Made by a program: the position numbers and the translations under genes. Shown here in pieces: positions 54,045 through 61,919 of a stretch of DNA of 64,000 bases. The notes below the pieces were generated by a model that searched no databases, was not told the origin of the DNA, and saw nothing but the letters and a program-made list of their open reading frames with translations. The stretch lies in assembly GCF_001931485.1 (NCBI RefSeq), contig NZ_MSDV01000026.1, positions 215,596 through 279,595 on the forward strand, read 5' to 3'. Source of the DNA: Burkholderia sp. SRS-W-2-2016. GTDB taxonomy: Bacteria > Pseudomonadota > Gammaproteobacteria > Burkholderiales > Burkholderiaceae. Within the stretch, counting starts at the first letter, position 1. Every line of letters starts with the position of its first letter.

Positions 54045-55196
54045 ATGACCATGCACAACGACATGCAAACCCCTACCGACGACTTCAGCGGCTGGCTCAT
54101 GTATCACTCGGTCGGTGTCTACCCAGGCCACCGTCAGGCGATGACCGATGCGCTCGCCCGCTTCGCCGCCACGTGGTGCGCGGCCGACGACACCCGCTGG
54201 GACGACGCGCTCGCCGCTCGCGCGCGGCTCTTCTCGGACTGGGCCGCGCTGCTCGGCGCGGGCGAGGCCGACGTGTTCGGCGCGCAGAACGTGACGGATA
54301 CGTTCGCGCGGTTTCTCGACGGTCTGCCCGACGCCGTGCTGCGCGAACGTACCGTGCTGGTCGCGGCGGACTGCTTCCCGAGTCTGCATTTCCTGCTGTC
54401 GGGTCTCGCCGCGCGACGCGGTTTCACGCTGCGTACGGTGCCGGTGCGCGACGGCGAAGCTTATGTGCGTGACGAAGACTTCATCGAAGCATGGACCGGC
54501 GATGTCGCGCTCGCACTGATCACGTGGGTCTCGTCGCTGACTTCGAAGCGCGCGAATCTGGCCGCGCTGTGCGAGCAGGCGCGCCGCCGCGGCAGTCTCA
54601 CCGCGCTCGACGTCACCCAGGGCATCGGCATCCTGCCATTCGATCTGCGCGCCACGCCGTTCGACTTCGTGTGCGGCTCGACGCTCAAATGGCTGTGCGG
54701 CGCGCCGGGCACCGGGCTCGGTTATATCGCGCCGCGCGCGCTCGCGCAGCCGGTGGAACCGGCGGTGCGCGGCTGGTTCAGCCAGCACGATCCGTTCAAC
54801 TGGAACATCGACGCATTCAGTTACGCACCCGACGCGCGCCGCTTCGATACCGGTACGCCGTCGATCCTGCCGTTCGTCGCGTCGCAGCCGGGCATGTCGT
54901 GGTTGCGCGCGCAACCGGCGGGCAGCATCCGCGCGCACAATCTCGCGCTGTCCCACCAGTTGATCGCGATGCTCGACCGCAAAGGCTATCGGCTGCTGTC
55001 GCCGCGCGCGGACGACGAGCGCGGCGCGAGCATCATGGCCGAGGTGCCGGCCCGTTTCGACGCGGCCAAACTGGTCCCGCAACTGAAGGAAGTCGGCGTG
55101 TTCGTCGATTCGCGCGGCAGCACGCTGCGCATGTCGCCCGGCGTTTGCACGACGAGTGCCGGGCTCGAACGGCTCGCGCAATGCCTGCCGCAATGA
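54045..55196 (+). CDS. PLP-dependent aminotransferase class V (kynureninase-like)
   Basis: 383-residue fold-type I enzyme. The Schiff-base lysine is in CGSTLKWLCGAPGTG (Lys215), and Asp189 in LTALDVTQGIG binds the pyridine nitrogen. The general layout resembles kynureninase and isopenicillin-N-epimerase-like proteins rather than phosphoserine aminotransferase. It is shorter than typical bacterial kynureninase. It is coupled to a VOC-cupin fusion, so a kynureninase plus cupin-dioxygenase sequence acting on an aromatic amino acid is conceivable. Substrate unknown. Several in-frame ATGs exist within the first seven codons. Confidence 0.85.
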   Translation: MTMHNDMQTPTDDFSGWLMYHSVGVYPGHRQAMTDALARFAATWCAADDTRWDDALAARARLFSDWAALLGAGEADVFGAQNVTDTFARFLDGLPDAVLRERTVLVAADCFPSLHFLLSGLAARRGFTLRTVPVRDGEAYVRDEDFIEAWTGDVALALITWVSSLTSKRANLAALCEQARRRGSLTALDVTQGIGILPFDLRATPFDFVCGSTLKWLCGAPGTGLGYIAPRALAQPVEPAVRGWFSQHDPFNWNIDAFSYAPDARRFDTGTPSILPFVASQPGMSWLRAQPAGSIRAHNLALSHQLIAMLDRKGYRLLSPRADDERGASIMAEVPARFDAAKLVPQLKEVGVFVDSRGSTLRMSPGVCTTSAGLERLAQCLPQ

Positions 55197-55338
55197 AGTT
55201 CGCGCGCGCGCGTGAGCATCCGCGTTCGCGCTCGCCGCGCCGGACTGGAATCGCCTGCGTGCTGACGGGGCCGCCGGCGCGCGCGTGCATCACGCGCCGC
55301 CCGCTCCATCCTTTCACTCTCGCTGCGACTTTCCATCC

Positions 55339-56463
55339 ATGAACTCACCGACTCCCGCCTACGCGCAGGCCGACGCCGCCATCGAGGGCGTGCAAGGCTT
55401 TCTCGTCCCGATGGGCTGTACCGACCTGCCCGCGACGATGCAATTTTTCATCGCGCGGCTCGGCTTCCGGCTCGACGCGATCTTCCCCGCAGACAGCCCG
55501 CGTACCGCGATTCTGTCGCGCGACGGCTTCAAACTCAGGCTCGGTCTCGACGTGCGCGACGGCCTCACGACGCTGAACGTGCTGTGCGCCGACCCCGCGC
55601 AATTGCCCGGCGAAACGCGCGAACTGGTCGCGCCCAACGGCGTGCTCGTGCGTCTCGTGCACGCCGATCCGCCGCTGCTCGTGCCGGCGACCCGCCAGCA
55701 ACTGGTGCTGTCCCACGCGGGCGACGCCGCGCATTGGAGCGTCGGCCGCGCGGGCATGCGCTATCGCGATCTGCTGCCCGAACGCCACGGCGGCGCGTTC
55801 ATCGCGTCGCATATCCGCATTCTCGACGGCGGCCCGGTGCCCGATTACGTGCACTATCACAAGATCCGCTTCCAGACGATCTTCTGCCGCAAGGGCTGGG
55901 TGCGGCTCGTTTATGAAGGACAAGGCGAGCCGTTCGTTCTCGAAGCCGGCGATTGCGTACTGCAGCCGCCCGAGATCCGCCATCGCGTGCTCGAAAGTTC
56001 GGCGGGCGCCGAGGTGATCGAACTCGGCAGTCCCGCGGAGCACATCACGATGGCCGACCACGACATGACGCTGCCGAACGCGCTGTACGAGCGTGAGCAC
56101 GACTTCAACGGCCAGCGTTTCGTGCGCCATATCGCGAAGCGCGCCAGCTGGCACGAGTGGAAGTCGCCCGGCTTCGTTGTGACGGATACCGGCATCGGCG
56201 CGGCGACCGATGGACTTGCCGGGGTGCGCGTAGTTCGTCCGCACGGCGAGCGACAGGACGCGACGCGCGTGCACGACACCGAGTTCTGCTTTTTCTTCGT
56301 GCTCGCCGGCAGTCTCGACGTCGAACAGGGCGATCAGCAATGGCACCTCGACGCCGACGACAGCATCGCGATTCCGGGCCGGTTGCGCTACTCGTTCAGA
56401 CGCTGTAGCGCGGACCTCGAACTGCTGGAGGTGACGCTGCCCGCCGACTTCTCGCTCGACTGA
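55339..56463 (+). CDS. VOC-like plus double-cupin fusion protein, unknown function
   Basis: 374 residues. Residues about 12-110 look like a VOC/glyoxalase module (GFLVPMGCTDLPATMQFFIARLGF pattern, NGVLVRLVHADPP). About 150-240 form a cupin with YVHYHKIRFQTIF and GDCVLQPPEIRHRV, supplying several His. About 270-370 form a second cupin (RVHDTEFCFFFVLAGSLDVEQG) that lacks a clear second-motif His. One catalytic and one degenerate cupin is typical of bicupin dioxygenases. I know of no named protein with this exact order. It is last in the M20 operon, followed by a terminator. Confidence 0.75.
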   Translation: MNSPTPAYAQADAAIEGVQGFLVPMGCTDLPATMQFFIARLGFRLDAIFPADSPRTAILSRDGFKLRLGLDVRDGLTTLNVLCADPAQLPGETRELVAPNGVLVRLVHADPPLLVPATRQQLVLSHAGDAAHWSVGRAGMRYRDLLPERHGGAFIASHIRILDGGPVPDYVHYHKIRFQTIFCRKGWVRLVYEGQGEPFVLEAGDCVLQPPEIRHRVLESSAGAEVIELGSPAEHITMADHDMTLPNALYEREHDFNGQRFVRHIAKRASWHEWKSPGFVVTDTGIGAATDGLAGVRVVRPHGERQDATRVHDTEFCFFFVLAGSLDVEQGDQQWHLDADDSIAIPGRLRYSFRRCSADLELLEVTLPADFSLD

Positions 56464-56503
56464 GCGGCACGCCGCAAACACCAATCTGAGCGGCATGCTC
56501 GCA

Positions 56504-56539
56504 GGCGCGATGACCGTCACCGGCATCGCGCCTTTTTTC
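56504..56539 (+). terminator. Rho-independent terminator
   Basis: GGCGCGATG-n11-CATCGCGCC followed by TTTTTTC. It ends the M20/MFS/PLP/cupin operon. Confidence 0.88.
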
Positions 56540-56569
56540 TTTCTCGCGCCACCGTGCGTTGGCGCAGCG

Positions 56570-56610
56570 TTGCGATTCCTGCAAACCCAGCTTGATTGAT
56601 TGCGAATACA
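56570..56610 (+). promoter_or_regulatory. Bipartite LysR operator D2 before the porin
   Basis: TTGC-n7-GCAA at 56570-56584 and GATTGCGAATACA at 56598-56610, the same arrangement as D1 at 51213. It lies about 95 bp before the porin start. Confidence 0.75.
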
Positions 56611-56702
56611 CCGCCGTTCACGAGACGGTAATGTGGCAACAGGCGTCGACGCCAGATGCCACTCCATACGAGCTGGATTCTCACCCCACCCAATACTTAG
56701 CG

Positions 56703-57884
56703 ATGCCAATGAAAATCAGAACACTTCCGGCTGCCGTCCTCCTCGCCGCATGCGGCGTCGCCCACGCAACTGACGGCTCCGTCACGTTGTATGGGCTGAT
56801 CGACTACGGCATCAATTACCAGAGCAACAGCGGCGGCGGCCGCGTGATCGCCGGTTCGAGCGGCATCATGCAGGGCTCGCGGTGGGGCTTCAGGGGAGTC
56901 GAAAATCTGGGCGGCGGTCTGTCGGCCGTGTTCCAGCTCGAGAACGGTTTCGATCTCGGCAAGGGCAGCGCGCTGCAGGGCGGGCTGCTGTTCGGCCGGC
57001 AGGCGTACGTCGGGCTGTCGAGCGAGCGCTACGGCGCACTCACCCTGGGGCGTCAGTACGATTCGCTGGTCACGTTTGTCGAATCGCGGATGAACTCGGC
57101 AAACTACGGCGGCGGCACCACCGCGCATCCGGGCGACCTCGACAACCTGAACAACAGCAAGCGCGTGAACAACTCGGTGAAGTACGCGAGCCCGAGCTTC
57201 GGCGGCTTCACGGTGGGCGGCGTGTACGGTTTCGGCGGTCAGGCCGGCGACTTCTCGCGCAACCAGATCTGGTCGGTCGGCGCCGGCTACGACTACGGCA
57301 GTTTCTCGGCGGGCGCGGCCTATATGAATGCTCGCAATCCTAACCAGTCGTTCTTCACCAGCACGCCGACCAACGTGGCGGGCGCGAGTCTGAACAACAT
57401 GACCGCGAGCCCGATCTATAGCGGCTACGCTTCCGCGCATTCGTATCAGGCAATCGCCGCGGCCGGACGCTATACGCTCGGCTCGGCGACCTTCGGTCTC
57501 GTTTATAGCAATGTGCAGTTCCGCAATCTCGGCGATACGTCGTCCGGCTCGAACCCGCTGCGGCTGACCGGCACCGCGAAGTTCAATACGGGCGAATTCA
57601 ACCTCACCTACTTCTGGACGCCCACGTTGCTGAGCCAGTTCGTCTACAGCTATACGCACGGGTCCGGGGTGAGCACGATCGGTTCGTCGAATTACAACAC
57701 GCTGTCGCTCTCGCTCGACTACTACCTGTCCAAGCGCACCGACGTGTATGTGATCAGCAGTACGCAGTTCGCGGGCGGGACCGACTCGACCGGACACGCG
57801 GCGCGCGCGACGCTGAACGCGCTGACCGCGTCGTCGACCAACCGGCAGACCTTCGTGCAGTTGGGAATCCGGCATAAGTTCTAG
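56703..57884 (+). CDS. Gram-negative trimeric porin
   Basis: About 393-residue outer-membrane porin. The signal peptide ends GVAHA|TDGSVTLYG near residue 22. The mature chain has GSRWGFRGVENLGGG, LFGRQAYVGLSSERYGALTLGRQYDS and a final aromatic residue (RHKF). It resembles the porin at 9 kb more than that at 23 kb. The start is 56703 or two codons later; both lack a strong ribosome site. Under LysR operator D2 and behind a terminator, so it is a separately transcribed member of the 50-56 kb module. Confidence 0.93.
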   Translation: MPMKIRTLPAAVLLAACGVAHATDGSVTLYGLIDYGINYQSNSGGGRVIAGSSGIMQGSRWGFRGVENLGGGLSAVFQLENGFDLGKGSALQGGLLFGRQAYVGLSSERYGALTLGRQYDSLVTFVESRMNSANYGGGTTAHPGDLDNLNNSKRVNNSVKYASPSFGGFTVGGVYGFGGQAGDFSRNQIWSVGAGYDYGSFSAGAAYMNARNPNQSFFTSTPTNVAGASLNNMTASPIYSGYASAHSYQAIAAAGRYTLGSATFGLVYSNVQFRNLGDTSSGSNPLRLTGTAKFNTGEFNLTYFWTPTLLSQFVYSYTHGSGVSTIGSSNYNTLSLSLDYYLSKRTDVYVISSTQFAGGTDSTGHAARATLNALTASSTNRQTFVQLGIRHKF

Positions 57885-57886
57885 CC

Positions 57887-57924
57887 GGCGAGCGGCTGGA
57901 TGCGGCTGGATGCGGCCGCTCGCC
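57887..57924. terminator. Hairpin between convergent porin and Rieske genes
   Basis: GGCGAGCGG-n20-CCGCTCGCC, a 9-bp stem whose loop holds a CTGGATGCGG direct repeat. No T tract; terminator by position only. Confidence 0.45.
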
Positions 57925-57936
57925 CAGGTGCCGCGG

Positions 57937-59193
57937 CTAGATCCCGTGCGCCTGCAACCGCCCCGCATACCAGCCGACGAACTGATCGACATAGGTTTCG
58001 GTGGTCGGCGAATACGGGCCCGGAATATAGCCCGGGTCCTGCGCGCCGCGGTGATTGATCGCGACCAGACTCGCGTCCTGCGCGTTGGTCGCAACCCACA
58101 CCTCGGTCAGCTTCTGCACGTCGTAATCGACGCCTTCCACCGCGTCCGCATGAACCAGCCACTTGCTGCGCACGAGCGTCTTGTCCGGCGTGAGCGGCAC
58201 GATGTAGGTGATGATCGCGTGATCGCTCATCACGTGGGTCCACGAGTTGTGGGTCCACATATGCGTGTCGCCAAGATCGCGGCGGCTCAGATTGCCCAGC
58301 AGTTTCTGGCACGCGACCCGCGTATCCATCGTCTGCGATTCGCCGTGCCCCGCGATCACCAGTTGCTCTGTGCGAAAGTGCGTGGCGACATCACCGCTGA
58401 GCCGCTCCACCGGCGAGCATACGAAGCCCGCGCTTTCCCAGTCGCGGTGGCTATCGGCGGCCAGCTGGTTGTAGGCCTGCTGCGCTTGCAGCCCGGCCTC
58501 GTCCATGTCGTCCGCGCACGCGCCGGTGGATTCCGGCACGAACGACATCGTCAGCTCCGGATGCCCCGCTTCGCAGTGGTAGCACTCGCGGTTGTTCTCC
58601 ATCACGAGTTTCCAGTTGCCGTCCTCGATGATTTCGGACTCGAAAGCAATCCGCGTGTTCTGCAACTCGTACGGTGCGAAGCGCGGCGTCATCGTTGCTT
58701 CGAGCGTTGCGATGTCGGCCGGCGGTTCGTCGGCGAAACACACGAACACGTGCGTGCCGACCACTCTCAGATGCACCGGCAGCAGACTACGGCAGGTCGC
58801 ATCGAAGTCCTTGCCCATGTGCCTGGCGTGCCGCAGGCTGCCATCGAGGTCGTAGGTCCACTGGTGATACGGACACACCAGCATGCCGACCGTCGACTTG
58901 CCCGCTTCCTTCAGGCGTGCGCCACGGTGGCGGCAGACATTGCGATAGGCGCGAATGTTCTCGTCGTCGTCGCGCACGATGATCACCGACGCCTTGCCGA
59001 TATCGACGACCGACACGTCGCCCGGCTCCGCGACATCCGCGGTCACGCCGGCCATGATCCAGTGCTGGTGGAAAAAGATCTCGACGTCGGTGTCGAATAC
59101 GTCCGGACGGCTAAATACCTCGCCGGGCAATCCGCAGCCGGGTTCACGGCTGCGGATCAGTTCGCCGAGGGGTTTCAACACATGCTCTGACAT
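57937..59193 (-). CDS. Rieske non-haem iron monooxygenase, GbcA-like (quaternary amine type)
   Basis: 418 residues. The Rieske [2Fe-2S] ligands are Cys87-x-His89 (NVCRHRG) and Cys107-x2-His110 (VCPYHQW). The mononuclear iron site is in NNRECYHCEAGHPEL (His206, His211). The C-terminal KWLVHADAVEGVDYD and PGPYS segments strongly recall glycine betaine monooxygenase GbcA, which demethylates betaine to dimethylglycine. Substrates of this clade also include stachydrine and gamma-butyrobetaine. The reductase partner is encoded at 60.7 kb, with a LysR gene between. It shares a duplicated promoter with that partner. Ribosome site GGAGAAAGGCG. Confidence 0.9.
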   Translation of the reverse strand: MSEHVLKPLGELIRSREPGCGLPGEVFSRPDVFDTDVEIFFHQHWIMAGVTADVAEPGDVSVVDIGKASVIIVRDDDENIRAYRNVCRHRGARLKEAGKSTVGMLVCPYHQWTYDLDGSLRHARHMGKDFDATCRSLLPVHLRVVGTHVFVCFADEPPADIATLEATMTPRFAPYELQNTRIAFESEIIEDGNWKLVMENNRECYHCEAGHPELTMSFVPESTGACADDMDEAGLQAQQAYNQLAADSHRDWESAGFVCSPVERLSGDVATHFRTEQLVIAGHGESQTMDTRVACQKLLGNLSRRDLGDTHMWTHNSWTHVMSDHAIITYIVPLTPDKTLVRSKWLVHADAVEGVDYDVQKLTEVWVATNAQDASLVAINHRGAQDPGYIPGPYSPTTETYVDQFVGWYAGRLQAHGI

Positions 59194-59249
59194 CGCCTTT
59201 CTCCAACGTTTAGGGGCATCGGGACTTCGTGTGTTCCCGCGTTGGAGCC

Positions 59250-59316
59250 AGTATTGGAGCGGCGAAAAGCGCCGTCAATGCGCTTTATTTTCTGTGCAGT
59301 ATTACTTTAGATTATG
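59250..59316 (-). promoter_or_regulatory. LysR-type promoter/operator E1 for the Rieske gene
   Basis: A 45-bp element (59272-59316) matches E2 at 60502 in 38 positions when reverse complemented. On the minus strand its end provides a TTGACG -35, with a 17-base spacer and AATACT -10 at 59255-59250. This predicts a leader of about 50 bases. Confidence 0.78.
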
Positions 59317-59391
59317 GTCTGGCGGCGCCTGAATTAGCGCGGTATTTACATGCGGATCGCGCTCTTCAGCAAGGGAAAACGCTAACCCTTT

Positions 59392-60321
59392 TCAGGCCGC
59401 GCCAGCCGCTTCACGCAACAGTTCGATCAACGCTTGAATGGTCGGCGTGATGCGCCGGCCGTGCGGAACCACCAGATAGTAAGCATCGCTCATCGGTAGG
59501 ATCGCGCTCGTCACGCGCATCAGCCGCCCGCTCGCGAGATGCTCGTGCAGCAGACTGTTCCAGCCCATCACAATGCCCTGGTCGTCGAGCCCGGCCTGCA
59601 CCGCGTCGGAATACAGCGACGTGCGCAGCCCGTAGTTCACTTTGCCGGGTCTCTCGCCCAATGCGCGGAACCACTGCTCCCAGGTCAGCCAGCCCTCGGA
59701 CGTGGGATCGTCCGCAATCAGCGGACAGCTCATCAGTTCCGCCAGCGTTTCCGGCGTGCCGTTCGCCTTCAGCCAGCCCGGCGAACACACCGCGGACACC
59801 TGTTCCTCGAATAGCAGGTAGGAGGTTCCATCGTTCCAGTTGCCGTTGCCATAGCGGATCACCGCGTCGGCTTCGTTGTGTCGAAGGTCGGCGGTAAACA
59901 TCGTGGTGGTGAGCCGTATCCGCAGATTCGGGTTGAGTCGCTTGAGCGTGCCGACGCTGGACATCAGACGGAAGTGCGAAAACGCGGCGGTCGCCGCCAC
60001 CACCAGTTCTTCATCTTCGATGCCGGTGGATAGCCGGTCGAACACGCCCGCGATTCTGCCCATCGACTCCGACACCACCGCGTACAGCGCCTCGCCTTCT
60101 TTCGTCAGCGTCAGATTGCGGTGCAGCCGGTCGAACAGGCGCACGCCCAGTAGTTCCTCCAGCAAGCGAACCTGCCGGCTGACCGCGGCCTGAGTCACGC
60201 CCAGTTCGGTCGCCGCGTGGGTAAAGCTGCGCAGTCTGGCGACCGCCTCGAACTCGACCAGTGCGGTAAGCGACGGAATCAGCCGTCGATAGCCTTTTGC
60301 ACCGTCCTGGCGTGCTTTCAT
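59392..60321 (-). CDS. LysR family transcriptional regulator (GcvA-like)
   Basis: 309 residues. The DNA-binding domain has LRSFTHAATELGVTQAAVSRQVRLLE (about residues 30-55), of the GcvA/AmpR type. The effector domain begins near residue 103 (EELVVAATAAFSHFRLMSS). It lies between the oxygenase and reductase genes, flanked by inverted copies of E1/E2, and is almost certainly their regulator and its own. Glycine-, amine- or onium-type effectors would fit the neighbourhood, but the ligand is not known. Confidence 0.92.
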   Translation of the reverse strand: MKARQDGAKGYRRLIPSLTALVEFEAVARLRSFTHAATELGVTQAAVSRQVRLLEELLGVRLFDRLHRNLTLTKEGEALYAVVSESMGRIAGVFDRLSTGIEDEELVVAATAAFSHFRLMSSVGTLKRLNPNLRIRLTTTMFTADLRHNEADAVIRYGNGNWNDGTSYLLFEEQVSAVCSPGWLKANGTPETLAELMSCPLIADDPTSEGWLTWEQWFRALGERPGKVNYGLRTSLYSDAVQAGLDDQGIVMGWNSLLHEHLASGRLMRVTSAILPMSDAYYLVVPHGRRITPTIQALIELLREAAGAA

Positions 60322-60501
60322 CGTGAGGTTTATGGGGGTCGTCGTTTTGAATACGCTCCACGCAGCGGCGACGAACGCGCGCCACGCGGAGTTCCGTCGC
60401 TACATTACCGGGTGCGGCGGGCGAAAGCCACTGCAATTCGCGTTACGGCGACGCCTTGATTTTTCCGCCGTGGCCGGCTCCACCATCAGGTCGTCGCGAT
60501 G

Positions 60502-60568
60502 CATAACTTAATGTAATAGCGCACGGAAATTAAAGCGCATTGACGGTGGGCTTTTGCAAACCAATACT
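60502..60568 (+). promoter_or_regulatory. LysR-type promoter/operator E2 for the reductase-DddP operon
   Basis: A 45-bp copy (60502-60546) of E1, oriented toward the reductase gene. TTGACG at 60540, 17-base spacer, AATACT at 60563-60568. The 417-bp region 60322-60738 otherwise holds no gene; the predicted leader of about 160 bases has no structure that I recognise. Confidence 0.78.
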
Positions 60569-60738
60569 CGATCCCAACGAAGAGCCGTGCGAACCCGCTC
60601 GATGCGCGGTGAAAGACGTTACGAGCCCACTCACGCGGTCGCCTTCGTCGATGTTTTTCTCGGTAGCCATGTTGGGACCGTCGCGCGCCGATAAGCGGTA
60701 ACGCGAGCGTTCCCGACGCGTTTAAGCAGACGGACGCT

Positions 60739-61869
60739 ATGAACTCGGTGGAAAGTATCTTTGCCGCAATGCACGACCCGGAGCGCAGCTTCGCCGATCC
60801 CGGCACGTGGGAATGCGCGGGTCGAGTCTGGGCCAGCGGCGAACAGCAAAACCTGATTTGCTGTCGCGTCACCCAGGAGACTCACGACGTGAAGACGTTC
60901 GAATTTCGCGTCGGCGACGGTATGCCGGTGCGTTTCGAACCGGGCCAGTTCATGACCGTATCGGCGCATGTGCAGGGACAATCGGTCGAGCGCTGCTACA
61001 CGATTTCGTCGCCGCCCACCCGTCCGTACCTCGTGTCGATCACGGTCAAGCGTGTGCCGGGCGGCGTGATGTCGAACTGGTTGCACGAGCACCTGCACCC
61101 CGGCGCCCAGTTGCGCGCGTACGGACCGTCGGGCACCTTCACGTCGACCGCGGCCCCGGCGACGAAGTCGCTGTATCTGTCGGCCGGTTCCGGCGTCACG
61201 CCGCTGATGTCGATGTCGCGCGCGAGCATCGACCTCGGGCTCGATCGTGACGTGGTGTTCGTGCACAGCGCAAGAACGCCGGCCGACATCGTGTTCAGAA
61301 AAGAACTCAAACGCATGACCGAACAGTCGCCGCGCTTTCGCACGTTCTTTATTTGCGAAGGCGTCGGCGATGAAAGCGACTGGAGCGGCCCGACCGGTCG
61401 CCTGAGTCTGCAGCAATTGAGCAACTGGGTGCCGGACTATGCGGAGCGCGAAGTGTTCACGTGCGGCCCCGCCGGGTACATGCACGCGGTGCGCGAAATA
61501 CTGCGCGAAGGCGCACACGATCCGTCGCACTACCATCAGGAAAGCTTCGACATCAGCGCCGGCGTTGCCCCGGAACCCGTGCGCGAAACAGCGCCGGTCT
61601 CGCAGCCCACCTTCACGATCAGGCTGTCGCGTTCGTCGCGCTCGTTCACGATGAACGCGTCCGAAACGGTGCTGTCCGCGGCGAGAAAAGCCGGCGTTGC
61701 GATTCCTTCTTCATGCAGTCAGGGCGTATGCGGAACCTGCAAAACGAAGCTGCTCGAAGGCTCGGTGGATATGCAACACAACGGCGGCATCCGCGAGCGG
61801 GAGATTCAGAAGGGCTTCCGTTTGCTCTGCTGCAGCCGGCCGACCTCCGATCTGACGCTCGAGCTTTAG
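60739..61869 (+). CDS. Ferredoxin reductase-type electron transfer protein (GbcB-like)
   Basis: 376-residue reductase of a two-component oxygenase. The FAD domain (about residues 35-135) has RCYTISSPP. The NAD domain (140-250) has YLSAGSGVTPLMS and EVFTCGPAGYM. A C-terminal plant-type [2Fe-2S] domain has SSCSQGVCGTCKTKLLEG (Cys near 326, 331, 334) and a last Cys in LLCCSRP. This order and length match GbcB, the partner of glycine betaine monooxygenase. It is first of a two-gene operon with the DddP homologue, 50 bp apart. Promoter element E2 precedes it. Confidence 0.92.
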   Translation: MNSVESIFAAMHDPERSFADPGTWECAGRVWASGEQQNLICCRVTQETHDVKTFEFRVGDGMPVRFEPGQFMTVSAHVQGQSVERCYTISSPPTRPYLVSITVKRVPGGVMSNWLHEHLHPGAQLRAYGPSGTFTSTAAPATKSLYLSAGSGVTPLMSMSRASIDLGLDRDVVFVHSARTPADIVFRKELKRMTEQSPRFRTFFICEGVGDESDWSGPTGRLSLQQLSNWVPDYAEREVFTCGPAGYMHAVREILREGAHDPSHYHQESFDISAGVAPEPVRETAPVSQPTFTIRLSRSSRSFTMNASETVLSAARKAGVAIPSSCSQGVCGTCKTKLLEGSVDMQHNGGIREREIQKGFRLLCCSRPTSDLTLEL

Positions 61870-61919
61870 GTCCGTTGCTCCACGCTTCCCCCAACTCAAA
61901 TCCTGCCCGGAGCAACACG

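Noticed and set aside
59160..59185. TTTCAACACATG as a fifth regulon-A site
   Set aside because: It lies within the coding start of the Rieske gene, has an extra base in the core and no dyad.
60575..60738. Possible riboswitch in the ~160-base leader of the reductase gene
   Set aside because: I could not find paired conserved elements of glycine, SAM, THF or guanidine riboswitches; the leader may simply be long.
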